In this document: positions 36,136-50,969 of the stretch, piece by piece
Layout: each line of letters opens with the position of its first letter
Position numbering within the stretch: the first letter of the stretch is position 1
DNA from: Amanita rubescens
Lineage: Eukaryota > Basidiomycota > Agaricomycetes > Agaricales > Amanitaceae
Length of the DNA: 64,000 nt
NCBI GenBank assembly: GCA_015039365.1
Contig: WION01000049.1
Span: forward strand, 62,001-126,000
Direction of reading: 5' to 3'
Translations under genes and position numbers: made by a program
Notes under the pieces: model-generated
What the model was told of the DNA's origin: nothing
Database searches by the model: none
What the model saw: the letters and a program-made list of their open reading frames with translations, nothing else

Positions 36136-36817
36136 GATCTATAAGTCTTCTTGATGAAAGAGGACAAGAAGCGGGCTGCGTTCGTGTTGAGACGGCACGA
36201 CAAAAATCAATTACCGACACGCGACAGTATTTTGTTGGCTAATTATAGAAATGCTGTTTATTTGTCGTGTTTCTAAATAAAGGTAAACAATGTGCTTCTC
36301 TTTCTCGAACTTTATGTTTTTATACACAGTTACGATATAGAAGTATGATCAACCTGCAAGGAAAAAAGACTGCCGCTGCACGTCCGACACAATGAAATGG
36401 TAAGTGCTTTGACCCCTTTTGAAGTGATTATCCTAATGAGAATGCTAGATCTGGGTCTGACCTGTTAAAATTCCATTGATGATCGCAATCGAAGTACTTT
36501 GCCTTCAAACTATAATGCCTCGCGCTTTTGCTGAAGACAAATGAACCCCTTTATTCGCTCCACACATGGAATCTTACCAAGTATGGTGCTGCTAATGGTG
36601 GGGGAAGAGTGTCTGGAGCATTCTATACGGTTGCTTAGTGCTAATTCATGCAAGTGTTGACCTTACAAGGTGCTCTACATATGTATATATACGGTATATT
36701 GGAAAACGGTAATGCACAATAACCATGAATTATATATTACATATATACTACAGATGGTCCCAGATTGATCTTGACTCTTGAGGTTACATGAATGGTCGTG
36801 GTTGGAACTTCCTAGAA
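36136..36817. other. intergenic between CHO2 promoter and aminotransferase 3' end
   Basis: Contains the CHO2 upstream region and the downstream sequence of the aminotransferase gene. T-rich runs occur near 36310-36330; no frame or motif was recognised. Confidence 0.6.
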
Positions 36818-38886
<2,069 letters not shown>

Positions 38887-39330
38887 GGCTATCTCAAGGT
38901 TCGACGCAGCGATAACTGCATCTCCCGTTGTTTTGGGGGCTTTATATAGGTACCGCATTTGGCACTCTTTGCTCCGCCCGACGACGTCGGTCAAGTTCCG
39001 GTACCGAATCCGTAGTGGCCCGCCTTCACATGACCGGCTAGGTCTGACACCCATCAGAAAACATCGGGCCACACCGCCCGGCCTTCATCACGTCGGAGAA
39101 TAGGTGGAGTAACATCTGGCATCAGTAATAGAATTTTAAACAGGTTTGGTAGTTTAGCATTTGAAATAAAACTAAATAATCCCGAGTCAGTGCGATGAAA
39201 CGATGTTGTATAAATGCTATCAACAAAAGTGAACTTGTAGCAGATTCTCCAACGTCCCCCCATTCACCTTTGGGTATTGAAAGAGCCGTATCGGTTCTTC
39301 TCGCCACAACTATCCGACCCCATCAGCACC

Positions 39331-39425
39331 CAGACTCCTACCCAGTCCCAACGGTGCTGCGCTTGACGAGCTTAAGTAAGCGTTAACGCACCGGAGGGAC
39401 TGGCTTTTAACACATGTAAACAAAA
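39331..39425 (+). repeat. left terminal inverted repeat of the MULE-like element
   Basis: Runs from CAGACTCCTACCCAG to ACATGTAAACAAAA. It matches the reverse complement of 40065-40158 with one small difference (CCCAACGG versus CCCTCGG). Confidence 0.95.
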
Positions 39426-39618
39426 CGCTCGGCACGACGTGACGTGACCTCGTCGCTTAACTAATGCTGAAATATTCTTCCTCGACTTTGTGTATTCTCT
39501 ACATGCATTGTCAAAGGGCTTGAGTAAATCACATATTGTTATTCCCCTACATTGCCTGGTTTTTGGGCTGGGGGGGCAAGATTGTCCTATATGTAATACA
39601 TTTGAATACATAGTTTAA

Positions 39619-39703
39619 TTGCCTCTGTGGCTGAGTGGTTAAACTCTCAATTATTTTTGTATGGTTGAGGGTTCAATTCCAGCACCAACCACATTTTTTC
39701 TAT
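39619..39703 (+). ncRNA. tRNA-like RNA polymerase III unit inside the MULE-like element
   Basis: Box A-like TGGCTGAGTGG at about 39628, box B-like GGTTCAATTCC at about 39672 and a T6 run at about 39694 that would terminate Pol III. A CTCAA/TTGAG stem lies where an anticodon arm would be. The acceptor and T stems do not pair properly, so it is not a functional tRNA. Possibly a tRNA-derived (SINE-like) insertion or relic. Confidence 0.4.
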
Positions 39704-39787
39704 ATGAGACAGATAGCCACTATTTGCTATGCTCTTGTAGATGCAAATAAAATGCCACAGAGACTTATGGTGGCTAATGCTGAAGGC

Positions 39788-39885
39788 ATAAAAAGATGAG
39801 CCTGCCCGGATTTGAACCCCAAGCCGTGCAAAAACAAACCATCATAACAACCATTCAGCCAAACAACCAATGGTAACTGTACATC
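39788..39885 (-). ncRNA. second tRNA-like Pol III unit, opposite strand
   Basis: On the minus strand: TGGCTGAATGG (box A), then GGTTCAAATCC (box B), then TCTTTTT a few bases after the unit. Stems are again too weak for a true tRNA. It faces the unit at 39619-39703. Confidence 0.4.
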
Positions 39886-40064
39886 ACAGGTTTTATATAT
39901 AGACGAATCTCACCCTGGCCAGCTTTAACTAGACGAGCATGGAAGAAACAACATTCCTAACCTATTCACAATTATACATCACTACTAAGCTTTATGGAGC
40001 GTACACGAATGCAAAGATAAGACAAATGAATGTGATCGACGTGTGACACTCGGCATTGCAGACC

Positions 40065-40158
40065 TTTTGTTTACATGTGTTAAAAGCCAGTCCCTCCGGT
40101 GCGTTAACGCTTACTTAAGCTCGTCAAGCGCAGCACCGAGGGACTGGGTAGGAGTCTG
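40065..40158 (-). repeat. right terminal inverted repeat of the MULE-like element
   Basis: Reverse complement of the left repeat, ending ...GGGTAGGAGTCTG, directly followed by the second copy of the 9-bp target duplication. Confidence 0.95.
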
Positions 40159-40167
40159 ATCAGCACC

Positions 40168-41698
40168 CCCAATTCAGCACCATTGGTGCCCTCACCAGCC
40201 GTAATGTCGGTTTCCGTACAATCAACACCGAAAAGAAGGTTCCGGCGCCTTTATAGCCGGTTTACCCCGCATTGGTTCTCAAGGATACTCGCTCTCTACG
40301 AGGAACTATTCAGTAAGTGTTTTCTGGTGCGGTCCCCGTGCTCGGTGCGTAGCAGGTATAAATTTGAACAGTGTTTTGCGCGCATCACTTGTCACTCGAT
40401 GAAAGCTTGGCAGATATTCGCTTGAAGTATGACCAAGCTGAATAGTACGCGTTATGGATGGTGAATCCGCGCGGACATCCCTCTCGCCTCGCGGTATTCA
40501 TAACTCGGCGCGAATGGTAGTTCTACCTGTTCATTGATCTGTAATCAAACCCAACCCTGCTCTTCTCTTGGAAGTGCGAAGGAAGAGCGGTCAGAACGTA
40601 ACCGTACGTGATCCATCTGAAGAGTCAGGTACAAATTCCTTTATCGAAGACGAGGGCCGTGGGGGTATTTGATCTACCACTGCGTATGTCACTTGTAGGG
40701 TCATTCATATTCGGAAATGATTGACCATTCTGCTGGCCTTAGCACGTTCGTTGATTTAGAAGTTGCAGTCCAACCTGCTTGGTTCACTACCCTTCGGGAC
40801 CAGCTTTCACCACGCGCATCGTCGAAGGAAGCGGCAGACCCTTGTCTGAGCGCATGGTTATGCTTGATCTTCTTCCAAAGTGCCATGCTGATCACCCTGG
40901 ATGCAGATCACGCACAAGCTTTAGATGTGGCGTCGAACGACCAGTTTAGACAAAGTCCATGCTAAAGAACACAGACCGATTGAATTAATCTCTTCGACAC
41001 GTCCGTAATTGCACACAAGTCCGCATAAAGCAATGTGAAGGGCATATGTTAACGATCGCTCCACGTCATTTCGTTTCCCACAGGCTGAACAAGACTTCAA
41101 TACTAAGGAGTTAGAATACACGTCTACCCATCCATATTCTCTTATTCATGCTGTCGAATCACGAATAAGTCAAACAGTCAATCTAGCAATCTAAGGAATG
41201 GCCGAACAGGTCATTCATTACCACTGATATGCATCTGGTTCCATGCGAGGCCAAATACAACCCTTCCAATACCGTCGTGGCGATCATGATTGTCGATTGC
41301 TACCCTGGCTAATCTTCATGACAGTTGACAGTTGACGTTGGCGAATATGTGGGTTACGACAGTCCTAGTCCAGGACCATGTAAAGGGAAGAACAGCGATG
41401 GGCCGCATTCGGACCATTCAACTAAAGGGCGTCCTGCTCACGAACCTACTTTCAGTGGAAGTCGCAATTGATACGAGGATTTGGTTGAGCTGGACGATAG
41501 TGTGACATATCGTTTTTGGTAGCTGCTATCGCCTTAGTTCACTTGCTCACAATGATCGCGGCAATAAGCGGTGTTGTTCAATTCACAACGACAGCATGCA
41601 CATGCATGAGCCGACAGCTGGGGTCATTCATGACGCCCCTTGTTCCGAAAAATATTGCACCACTACACGCTTCTGGAACAATGATTAACCGGTATGTG
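40168..41698. other. intergenic, nothing recognised
   Basis: Just right of the element a short palindromic segment (AGCACCATTGGTGC) occurs at about 40175. Opposed short frames at 40701-40965 have no motif. Confidence 0.5.
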
Positions 41699-42854
41699 CT
41701 ACGATTGCTTCAACCGATTCTTCGCGTACTCAACGAAATCGTCAATGGTAGACGGCCAAGCGGCTATCAGTCAGGTCATTCTCGGCTTCTTCAATGATAA
41801 TCAACTGCTTACCTTCCATGTCGTAGTTCTCGAAATTGGCGTCGGTAGCGCGAATGAACTCTAGAAACTGAAACCAATTAGTCAAAGATCGATCGTTTCT
41901 CTGGAAAGGGTAGACGAACCATAACCCACGTATCTCGGCTCACGCCTCTCGCGCCTTTCTCGTTCAGGAAATCAAACCACCACTGGGTATAATGGTCCTG
42001 CCATCCTGCGCCCACCATATCGACATCTTCGTCTTCTGTTTTCGCTTTCAAAGCTTTTCCTTTCGAGCCTTGGGATATCAATAAAGTCCAATATGCCCGG
42101 GCCGTGTCCAACGCTGCGCATAAGATGGTTCAATAAGTATGGTTATGAATACAGCACCATAGCTTTCACTTACGGAGGCTACGCTGAGCAGGCTCTGCCT
42201 TTGCGAAGTTGAAAGCATAGTTGTATACACTTTGAAAATATTTTGGGCTTGAAGAAAGTTTATCCCTCAAGTCTCCCAGGGAGACCTTCATCCCGTCCAT
42301 CGTATCACAGCTGATGGCCGACAATCACGAGCCTACGGCATGATGATATAAGTAGATCATACCCTATGTTTTTCCAGCCTTGAATCCACCCCTGCCGAGT
42401 CCAAACACCGATTCTCGGCGATTTCAGTTCATATGCCATGGCGAGGAGCGCGACATCTTCCGGGTCCACTTTCAGATCTGAACATAAATCCAGTGTACCA
42501 TCTATGGTGATGTCGTCGTCCCGTGGATCTATTTCGGAGATAACAATAATTCGGCGGAGGCGAGGTATTTGATGGAATAGATACCCTACCTTTGTACTTG
42601 TCAAATAGAGAGTTTAGCTTGCTCGTAGATGCCTGTGGCTTTTCCTTGCCAGTAACCGAACCAGAGTCGCCATAGTAAGCATCAATAGCCACGTCTAATC
42701 GTTTGTATTTATCTAGGAATTTCCTGGCATCTCTGGGCCTGATTGCTGGCGTCGATCAGCTACGATCAACGTAAACGCGTGTTTGGATGACTCACGATGC
42801 GCCTGTGATAGAACAGAACTGAGTAACGTTCTCCTCTGTCCTTCGATCAGCCAT
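41699..42854 (-). CDS. DCN1: DCN1-like cullin neddylation E3
   Basis: Seven exons: 42796-42854, 42590-42738, 42363-42528, 42174-42310, 41920-42113, 41813-41867, 41699-41763; 274 residues in phase. The N-terminal UBA-like part reads EENVTQFCSITGASPRDARKFL and LDVAIDAYY. The C-terminal PONY domain contains TIDGTLDLCSDLKVDPEDVALL, ELKSPRIGVWTRQGWIQGW, a DEDVDMVGAGW stretch, YTQWWFDFLNEKGARGVSRD and NFENYDMEAAWPSTIDDFV. It acts with Rbx1 to transfer Nedd8 onto cullins and so activates cullin-RING ligases, including the SCF complexes served by F-box proteins. Length is normal for the family and all splice phases close. Confidence 0.94.
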
Positions 42855-44961
42855 GGGCAAGTGTAGAGTTTCGTTACGTATTATGGGAATGTGTGGTCAC
42901 GAATACCCACGTGGCATCTGTATAAATGTTAAACGTGAGTCATTACAAACACACCCCTGCATCGTCTATTATAGTAGTTGTATACGACCACATTGCACCA
43001 ATAATTGATAGCGAGTACTTCCTCCTTCCCCGCAGATATCCCTGACACAAGACCTCCTCCTGATCCTAATCGCACCCGTGTAACAACTATGTGTATAATC
43101 AGATTTTCACAGACTTGTCATTCGTACGCCACTCCTCACGCATAGGGCGGTCCTGGATTACTGCGGACTTTATTAGCAGGTAAGCCTTCTCACCGTTCTT
43201 GAGGTTGATACGGATCATGACGCAGTACCTGGCTATTAAGTGCGTGGTTCTTCCCATGACTTAGGAGAGTGTGAAGAAGGAAACTTCCGCAGATACCCCG
43301 TATGTCAATCCAAAAGTCGACGCGTTTGAGTTGTGCCTTGTGGATTGCGTGAGGATTTTCATATCGCTGCCGAAATTACGGTCGAGGTACAATTCTGGGC
43401 AGAACTGTTGTTCCTCCTTTTGTCATTTCCGCTGTTGGCAAAATGACATGAGTTGGAAAGATCCGTAACGATTCATACCGCGTCACTCCCAGCGATATTC
43501 TGACACTTTCTCATTCGATGATAGGAGCTATATATAAGGTATTACAAGCCTGAATGTTTTGATCAAGATGGTCACAATGCGAAAGTATGTAATCCGATGA
43601 CGTCGTGAATCCGATATGTCCCTGTAACCCTGCTAATATATATTACTCAATGATCTCTTCGACCTCGACGTGCTTAGGCTCGATAACTTCATTGGCATGT
43701 CAACAGAAAACAGAAATCTGCTGATCATTAATGAGAAGCATGTCACTTTTCCCTTTGCCGATGCCAACGACTCGGGCACGAGTTGCGTGTGGATATCAAG
43801 AACGGAGCATTGCACAAAAGATGATTCTAATCGCCGCTGGAGAACGCTGAAGGTATTTGGAAATCGAAGTGCACGGTTGCGCACCCCGGCAATTATACAT
43901 TGAGCCCCGGAACGAATGCCGGACAAAGAAATCCGGAAGGCGGAAGGAAGCAAGCTCGGCGACCACCTGTCACCGTCATTCCGTGAAATTGGCATACCAT
44001 AATCGAGCAAGTGCCGTCACGTCTATCGGTCTCTTACTCCAAAGCTGACGTTCATGGGAAACCATAGTGAACATGGTTTGAGCGTATGTTATCACATGAC
44101 GTTAGTACCAGCCACTCCTGCATCCGCGTATTGGGCTATTGAGAATGCACGCCACATCGGCTGCCTCAGTATCTGAGAATCCAGTCATGTTTCAGCAAGC
44201 ATTCTTAGGTAGTGCGTGTTACGTCCTTGCAGACGCGTTGCCTTGACGTGTAGATCGATCAGGTCATTGACGTCAGCCGTTCCGCCGCCATCCCATTGGA
44301 GTTACTATCTATCAGGAAGAAGTTCGATGACGGATGTATTACCTTACTTCGCGCCGGTAATAGCTCCGTCGTTCTTCATCGATTTTCTATGTCGGAACTC
44401 TCTGGGACGCATCCGGACTGCGGGTTCCGTACAAAGCAAATATGATGAGCAAAGAATGGAAGAGAAGGAGATCGTGCAATATTTATTGCAGCTGATACGA
44501 TCGCATGACTATGCAATGGTAGAGCAGCTCGGTTCACGTGGTTCTTTAAATCCCTCAGCAAAGCAGAGCTAAATATTGTGGAACGAGGCACCGACGGTTG
44601 GATTTTCGGAAGGGACCGTTGAACGCGAGATCTTGAATCGGTGGTTGCCCCGTGATTATACCTGCAGGTTTTTCCAGGAATAACCGAACATCGATCATGA
44701 TCAATTCACCTGATCCTTCATTGATTCGCATCGGATGAAGGGTGGACGCCCATTCGATATCAGGGCCAAATTAATCTGTCACCAGCCTCTGGCGGGGTTA
44801 CGCTTGTCATTAAATAACAGCCAAGTAGTTATTAAGACCAAGATGTAGATGAGTATCGTACACCGAGTCAATCGTAAATGTGGTTTGAGTGGGCTATACT
44901 TCATTGAACGGCATCTCCATGTCGCGCGTCAACCTTTCATTACAGTCATTACCTCGCACTA
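42855..44961. other. intergenic, no confident gene
   Basis: Overlapping frames on both strands at 43630-44050 and 44216-44590 have no recognisable motif, leader or splice chain, so none is called. Confidence 0.5.
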
Positions 44962-45868
44962 TTATGATCTAACAATAACCCTTTTTGTGTGTTTGCCAGC
45001 GCGCCGACGCTCCGCGTACGGAATTGGTCTTCTCCATGCTTCATCAGGATCGAATTCTTCGGGTGGAAACTCTGCTTTAGGGCGCTGCGATACGGGTATT
45101 GGATCTTGTGGAGGGGTACGTAACGTCATACCAGCTTGATGGACAGGAGATGGGTGGAGATTAGGTGGATGTTGTGAGGTCGGCGAATGCGTCTTTACTG
45201 GATAAAGCGGAACTGGCGTAACAGGAACACCACCCCGCTGATTCGGTCTCCCATTAGGATTAGCGAGAGGTACGGGAGGGCTTGCAGCGTGGACAGGCGA
45301 GTGATGTGGGGCGGATGTATTGGGAGGTGGATGTGCTGGTAGTTGTGGTGGCCAAGAACGGGGAGCGTTGCCATCCCGTGGCCGTGCCTTCGAATGACCT
45401 CCGTCCATATCTGACGCATGCGGAGGCAAGTCGATTTCTACTCGAACGCGGAAAATTTCTTTACCGGCTTGGGCGAAGAATGCCCGTTCCTGCCGCTGAA
45501 AAAAACCGCTTGTCGGACCCCCTCGAGTTTCAAGAGGAGTTTCAGGGGGTGCAGGTGGAAACATTGCCATCAGTTCATGTCCCGTTGGAGGCGCAGGGTA
45601 TTTTCGCTGCGGCATATCAGACGTATGGGTCAGGTCAAGGTCTAGTCCTTGATTAAGTCAAGAAGTAAAATTAAGTTGCGTCACTACACTTACCTCTTAT
45701 GGAACTTGGTGATAAGGGCCTTCGTTGTCTGGCATTTGTGTGCTGTGAAGAGGAAGAAGAGTCTGGAGATGTTTTGAGAGGTGTGCGACGATCTGGAGAG
45801 GACGTTGATGCTGTGGGTGAAGATGACGGGGAATTATCGGTGACAGGTCGCAGGTGGAACTGGGACAT
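44962..45868 (-). CDS. proline/serine-rich protein, unknown
   Basis: Two exons, 45694-45868 and 44962-45647, with a 46-bp intron; 286 residues. The first 60 residues are Ser/Thr-rich (SPSSSPTASTSSPDRRTPL). A block at about residues 70-120 looks conserved: PPTGHELMAMFPPAPPE, then TSGFFQRQERAFFAQAGKEI and VRVEIDLP. The middle is proline/histidine-rich low complexity, and the end is charged (FDPDEAWRRPIPYAERRRAG). There is no signal peptide or membrane segment. Probably an intrinsically disordered cytoplasmic or nuclear protein with one short ordered motif; I do not recognise a function. The C-terminus after AGKHTKR could instead be spliced further downstream. Confidence 0.65.
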
Positions 45869-48633
45869 AGTAGTGGGTGCGGTGTAGCGAAGGCGGACAA
45901 TAGTCGAATGGAAGGGGTTTATATCAAGCCGGACAGCCAGTTACATGAGTTCTCATTGAAGAAAGCGAAGAAGGGGAGGAAACGGAAAACGGATTGGATC
46001 AAAACCGGTTCGATTGCAGCAAAGTTGGACGCTGACAGCGGAAGTAGTTGTAGGCCCTGCAAGCATATTTCCATCTCCGTCAAACGTCCTTTACAGAATT
46101 TGATCCCGGTCCGTCCATGGGCCTTACGTATCAAACGACAGCGTTTGATGCTGGCGGTGGCTTCAGGGCTATCTTATACCCACGTCGCCTCATGCTCACT
46201 GCTCCATAATAAGCTTAGCCCACGGGAAGGTTCTATCACAATTTGGACCTTGACAGAACCGTTCAGATGGGAAGTCACCTTATCCCAGAATGGTTATTTG
46301 ATGACTTCCTGCACCGCATCGGGTAGTCACCGTACCTGTCGGTAAATTTCGCCAATTCTTCGCAAGTTTAATTACAACCGACGCTCACCTTGACACCGAA
46401 TCGCTCTGCTTATATATGCCTACGACCCCTTCTTTTTCGGAATCCTTCTATCAACTTGCTACACGCTTTCTACTAGCGCACAATATGTCAGTAGCACATC
46501 CCCTCATTTCCAAGGCAATGACAAATTACACCTGGCATCTGGTTCCCGCCCAAGTTGGGACTGATGTCAAATGTGACAAGCACACTGTCTTTGAGATCGT
46601 GCGAATCACTACACCCTTTAATACGAAGCCGTAACATTGTTGATGTGATGCTCCAGTTCGGCCGTGATGCAAGGTATCCAGAGTATGACACAGCCCCACT
46701 TATACACTCGCTTACATCAGACTCCGAGTCCAAACTTCTCGCAGAGATGGCTATCAGTCAACATGAAATATTCGTCAAAAAGATATCTTGATGTATGCCT
46801 AGACCCAAACCTACACGAGTCCAAGACTACTAGATGGTTACATAGAAGCACTGACGGCGTCTTCAAATAGGAAGATTCTATCGTGGCAGGACAGGAGACG
46901 GCCTTCGCATTTGCTCTCAAAGTCTTATCTATTTCGTTCAAATAGTGAGGTGCTCCATAAGCAAGCCGCTGAATTATTGCCATGTTAGGTAACGAACGGA
47001 GGGATCCGTCTCGGACGCCGCGTCTCAGTAACCTTAACATCTATACATTTTGTCTCCTATTAAAAGGACGAATCGACGTGGCATATACATACTTGGGTGA
47101 CGCGGTTACAAAAACGCCAATCACTGCAGTACGAGTTCAGTATCGTGTTCATCGCACTTCTGTAGCCTGAAGTTATAGGGTGTGGCGGCTTGCAGCCGAG
47201 AGAGAAATCAGCGCGCCCAACAAGCAGGCACCCATATAGTTAGTGCCGTGTTTCTCGCATGACGTCCGGTCGCCGCTGTTTACTTGACAAGGAAGTGGTT
47301 ACTTAGAGGGCGATGCTGAAAATATAGCATCAGGGCCTGTGTAAATACCCAACCGATTTCAGGTACAAACGGGCGAGGAGGCGAAGTTCATGGTAGCTGA
47401 GGTACACCTAAAACTGGTAGAATTTTTTTTACAATGATGACAGCTTAGGACAGACCAAATGAAACATGCTCACGGAATTTGATTGAACGTAAGTTAGATA
47501 CCTTAATGAACGGCCAAGTCGTTACGTTTATTCGGATTGGAACAGCGCGGCAAAGGCGGTTCGACGGGGTGATGTTTGATCCTCAGTACAAAAAGGCCTG
47601 ACATTTCTTCACCGCGCCCATTATTTTCCTGTTCCTCGTACAAGACATTTGGTGTGACCCTACTTCTTTTCTTCAATTCTTTTCTGAACCTTCGAGAACT
47701 GAATAGGGCTCTCTGCGATCCTGAGTGACAGAGTTCCAACAAGAGAAGAGTGCCTTCCATAATCTATCCATGAACCATGTACGGATGGCCAACTTGATTT
47801 GGACATGGACAGTAATCTCATAGAAGAAATCCTACAACTGAACTGACCTGCTGTGACATACATCAATATTTGACAGAAACCCTGAATCAGAATGGCAGAA
47901 CTGTGCATATCACCAGGGTCCCTGCAACGAATTGCTGGCGCATGTCGGTGTTTATAACACAAGTGCTGTTGGGATACACACCGCATGATCCGAGTCATGT
48001 TCCATGCTGTGATGCCTAGATGAAGGTGAGGAACTCCCACAGCAGCATGACTCCGTTTGGGATCTAATGTCAAAATTTCCGCCATCTAGCAATGCTGAAG
48101 ATACCGGATATGTTGCGTGCTATCAGATTGCTCCGGTATAGTCGGCCATGCTAGACCGAAGAAGGTTCTCAAGCCCCGATATTGAAGGAACAAATGCCTC
48201 AAGCATCTCCAAACCTGTTAACAATAGTTCAAATGGATTCTCTGCGGTCCGTGCATCAACGGCGTTCTTACCGAAAGATGAGGCACATTGGTAAGGTGCT
48301 CCTCTGTAGACCGTCATACTTGTCGTCACCATGTGGGAGATAGCGGTTCTGGTCTAGTCACCGATGATTATCATACATTCCACTTATCTTTCCTGGCGAA
48401 CAACTTGGCTTCCGACTTTGCTAAATTTGCTGTAATTCGTGATCCAAGATAAACTCCATGGACAATCCCAAAAAATTCCATCTTCCGCCGGCTTTCTAAA
48501 GTCGGTCATTTTGATTGGTTGGAGACCCTGGTTGGCACGACTACCCTTTATAGCACCAAAATTCAGGTTGGGCTACGACTTGTGTTGGGTCCATTATTGT
48601 CTCAGGCTTGCTGCCATATGCTCCGCCTCGTTC
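45869..48633. other. gene-poor stretch
   Basis: Several medium frames occur (plus 45854-46345; minus 46717-47040 and 47503-48330), but none shows a known motif or a convincing splice chain. The minus frame from about 46980 (MAIIQRLAYGAPHYLNEIDK) and the one ending at 47503 look faintly coding and may be remnants. Confidence 0.4.
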
Positions 48634-50499
48634 ATGACAGACGCAAATCCCCACCCACTATGGTCATCTGACGAACGTGCTGCTGCGGCACCCAAACCTT
48701 CCCAACACCGCGCGCGAACGTCGTCAAGTGCCACTATACCCGAAAATACCTTTGACCTGGCACCCCAAACCGAACCACTACTTCACATATCTGAGTCCGA
48801 ATTTCCCGCACCCCGGGAGGAAACAATACAACCAACCAGCAGCCTTGATTCGTACCGGATCAGAACTTCAAGTTCGCGTGGTCGCATAAGACAAAGCAGT
48901 CTCTGGGAACTAATAGTGCAGAGACGACTGAGGTTGTTGCGGGCTATGAAATATGGTTTAGAGACTCTCATGGGTATGTGTTTGTCTCTTGGTGCTTGAC
49001 TTTTTGTTGATTTGTGAAGGTATTTGGGGCATTTATAATTGCGTCCGATATCTATATTCTTATTCAAAATTTTCCTCAAGCCAAGGGCAGGCAGCAGCTC
49101 TGGCTCTTGCGATCAGCTCGAGCCTATCATTAGCATTCCTCGGTTGTGCAACGCTCTTATCGGCATTCAAGTTACCTCTTTCTCGGAATGTACCCCCACG
49201 AGCGTCACATGTCATTCGGAAGATGCTTCGGCCCATCTCAACAGGTCTAATTTTGGCACCTGCTATCCTCAACATCATCTTTTTATGCGTTTGGAGAGAC
49301 TCGGACATCTTAGAACTCTCGTACAGATTTCGCTGTTACATTGACATCGATGTCATTTGGTCAATTACGGGGCGTCAATGCGTTGCCCCCACATGGGGTA
49401 TTTGGTTGATCCTGGCTGTGATCCGACTTGTGGTCACTCTGGTGGTGATTGTAAGTTTTGCTCCTGCAATGCACTCAGCATTTGTTGACAACAAGTTTAG
49501 GTCTCATATCATATCTTTTCCTATGCTTATGGTCGTACGATCCGACTATCCAACACAAGGAGACGAACGCTGGGTTTTTATGAGACAACAGAATCTTCTT
49601 CTCGCACTGCTCATATTTTGACGAAAGAGGTGCCTCGTAATCGCAATTCACAGTCGCAGCACCGGCCGTCACGTTCTACGTTAGATTCCAATGTTGAATC
49701 TATTCATACCGTTATTCCATACAACTCTACATCATCAAGAAATCGAGTCGCGCGTTCCAGTTCCTCCGCCTCATCTGACGACGAACCAATAGTCCGGCAT
49801 CCACCAGGCCTCGCCGCGCCGACCGACGAGAATACGGATAACTGGGGCGATCCTCTCTCCGAACAATTTCGGACGTTTGGCTCTCAAATCAACCAAGAGA
49901 TAGATGACGGCAACAGAACTCCAAGATCTTTAAGATCATTAGACGAAGATCTTAACTCATTACCTTCGCCCTACGAAGAATCACCATATGGCTTCAATCT
50001 ACCATCTCTTCCTCCAACTGTTGGCTACAATGAGTTTGGACAACCATATCCTCCAGAAGAACCTCTTCCAATCTTGAACGGGTATATAAGGCGTATGCCC
50101 ACCATCGAAAGTATGGGCTCCCGCGAGATGGGAAGCCTCGCATCCACAATTTCCATGAACAGAGAACCGAGAACTACAGGGAGCGCCAGAAGCACACTCA
50201 CATTCGATCGGCCGCCGACGCGACCTCTTTCGTTCAGCGAAGTGACAAGCAGTGGGGCTTCCAGCCGACCAAACAGCTTTGGGATGCGGGCTGAGCTACT
50301 TGCGAGCCTAGGTGGCGTTACAGAACTGGGCGAGCTGTTCGGAAACAAGGGTCAACGAGAGGAAGAGGACAAACCCAGTTCTGCAGGCGATCAAAACTAC
50401 CTCGATATATCCAATAACCCTTCTACAAGCCGTAGCACCTCAACATACTACACGGCGACTTCTGGCAGTCTAGGCCCCGCTGGCGACAGCGTGTCATAA
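48634..50499 (+). CDS. multi-pass membrane protein with long disordered tail, unknown
   Basis: Three exons: 48634-48973, 49020-49450, 49501-50499; introns 46 and 50 bp; 589 residues in phase. A Ser/Thr/Pro-rich cytoplasmic start (MTDANPHPLWSSDERAAAAP) is followed by about four hydrophobic segments, near residues 110-130, 140-165, 185-205 and 235-265. Among them are ALALAISSSLSLAFLGCATL and STGLILAPAILNIIFLCVW. The C-terminal 300 residues are serine-rich and acidic without known domains. No signal peptide. I do not recognise the family; a plasma- or organelle-membrane protein with a regulatory tail is inference. The start was chosen at the ATG beginning the Ser-rich segment because the longer upstream frame has no leader. 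Confidence 0.7.
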
Positions 50500-50969
50500 C
50501 ACCATCTATTTTTATGTTAGTGTGCTTCTCTACATAAGGGCAGTTTTCTCCTTTCGGTTGTCAACGGGCCTTTCGTTCCTTGCATTTAGAGGGGTTAATT
50601 CGGACATATCTTACGCGACCCATTTGTCGACTGATAGTGGTATTCTGATGCTCGGACGATTTAGAAAAGCATCAACATTTTCTTTCTCCCCACGTCTTTC
50701 AGTGCGTGCCATTCTTCGTTATTACGCTGCCGCTACCGCGGTCCCTACTTCGAGCAGCAAACTTGCGCCGCATGGAGGTCGCCGAAGCTCCGAATTCCCA
50801 GCCAAGACTCATGATATATTGTAACTGAATATTGTTATACCTGCGTACATATACCACGTTTATCGTTAAACACATAAATGCAATTAAAAAATCATGAAGT
50901 ACTATCTATATGCGGCGATAAGAGTCCATTTTCCGTTCTATCAGGTAGCTTGGCATTTTCCATGGACTG
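50500..50969. other. intergenic between convergent genes
   Basis: Holds the 3' regions of the membrane-protein gene and the first GH79 gene. A 100-codon plus frame here has no motif. Confidence 0.6.

Larger units (their letters stand above)
39331..40158. mobile_element. non-autonomous Mutator-like (MULE) element, 828 bp
   Basis: Bounded by inverted repeats of about 95 bp (39331-39425 and 40065-40158) that are almost identical, and flanked by a perfect 9-bp direct repeat ATCAGCACC at 39322-39330 and 40159-40167. Long inverted repeats with a 9-bp target duplication fit the Mutator superfamily. There is no transposase frame inside, so it is non-autonomous. The interior carries two tRNA-like units with RNA polymerase III box A/B matches, in convergent orientation. 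It lies in the 5' region of the ornithine aminotransferase gene. Confidence 0.85.

Noticed and set aside
39619..39703. Functional tRNA gene
   Set aside because: Box A and B are present, but acceptor and T stems do not pair and no sound anticodon loop can be drawn.
43633..44050. Gene on either strand at the overlapping frames
   Set aside because: Both strands give similar-length frames without motif or consistent splice sites.
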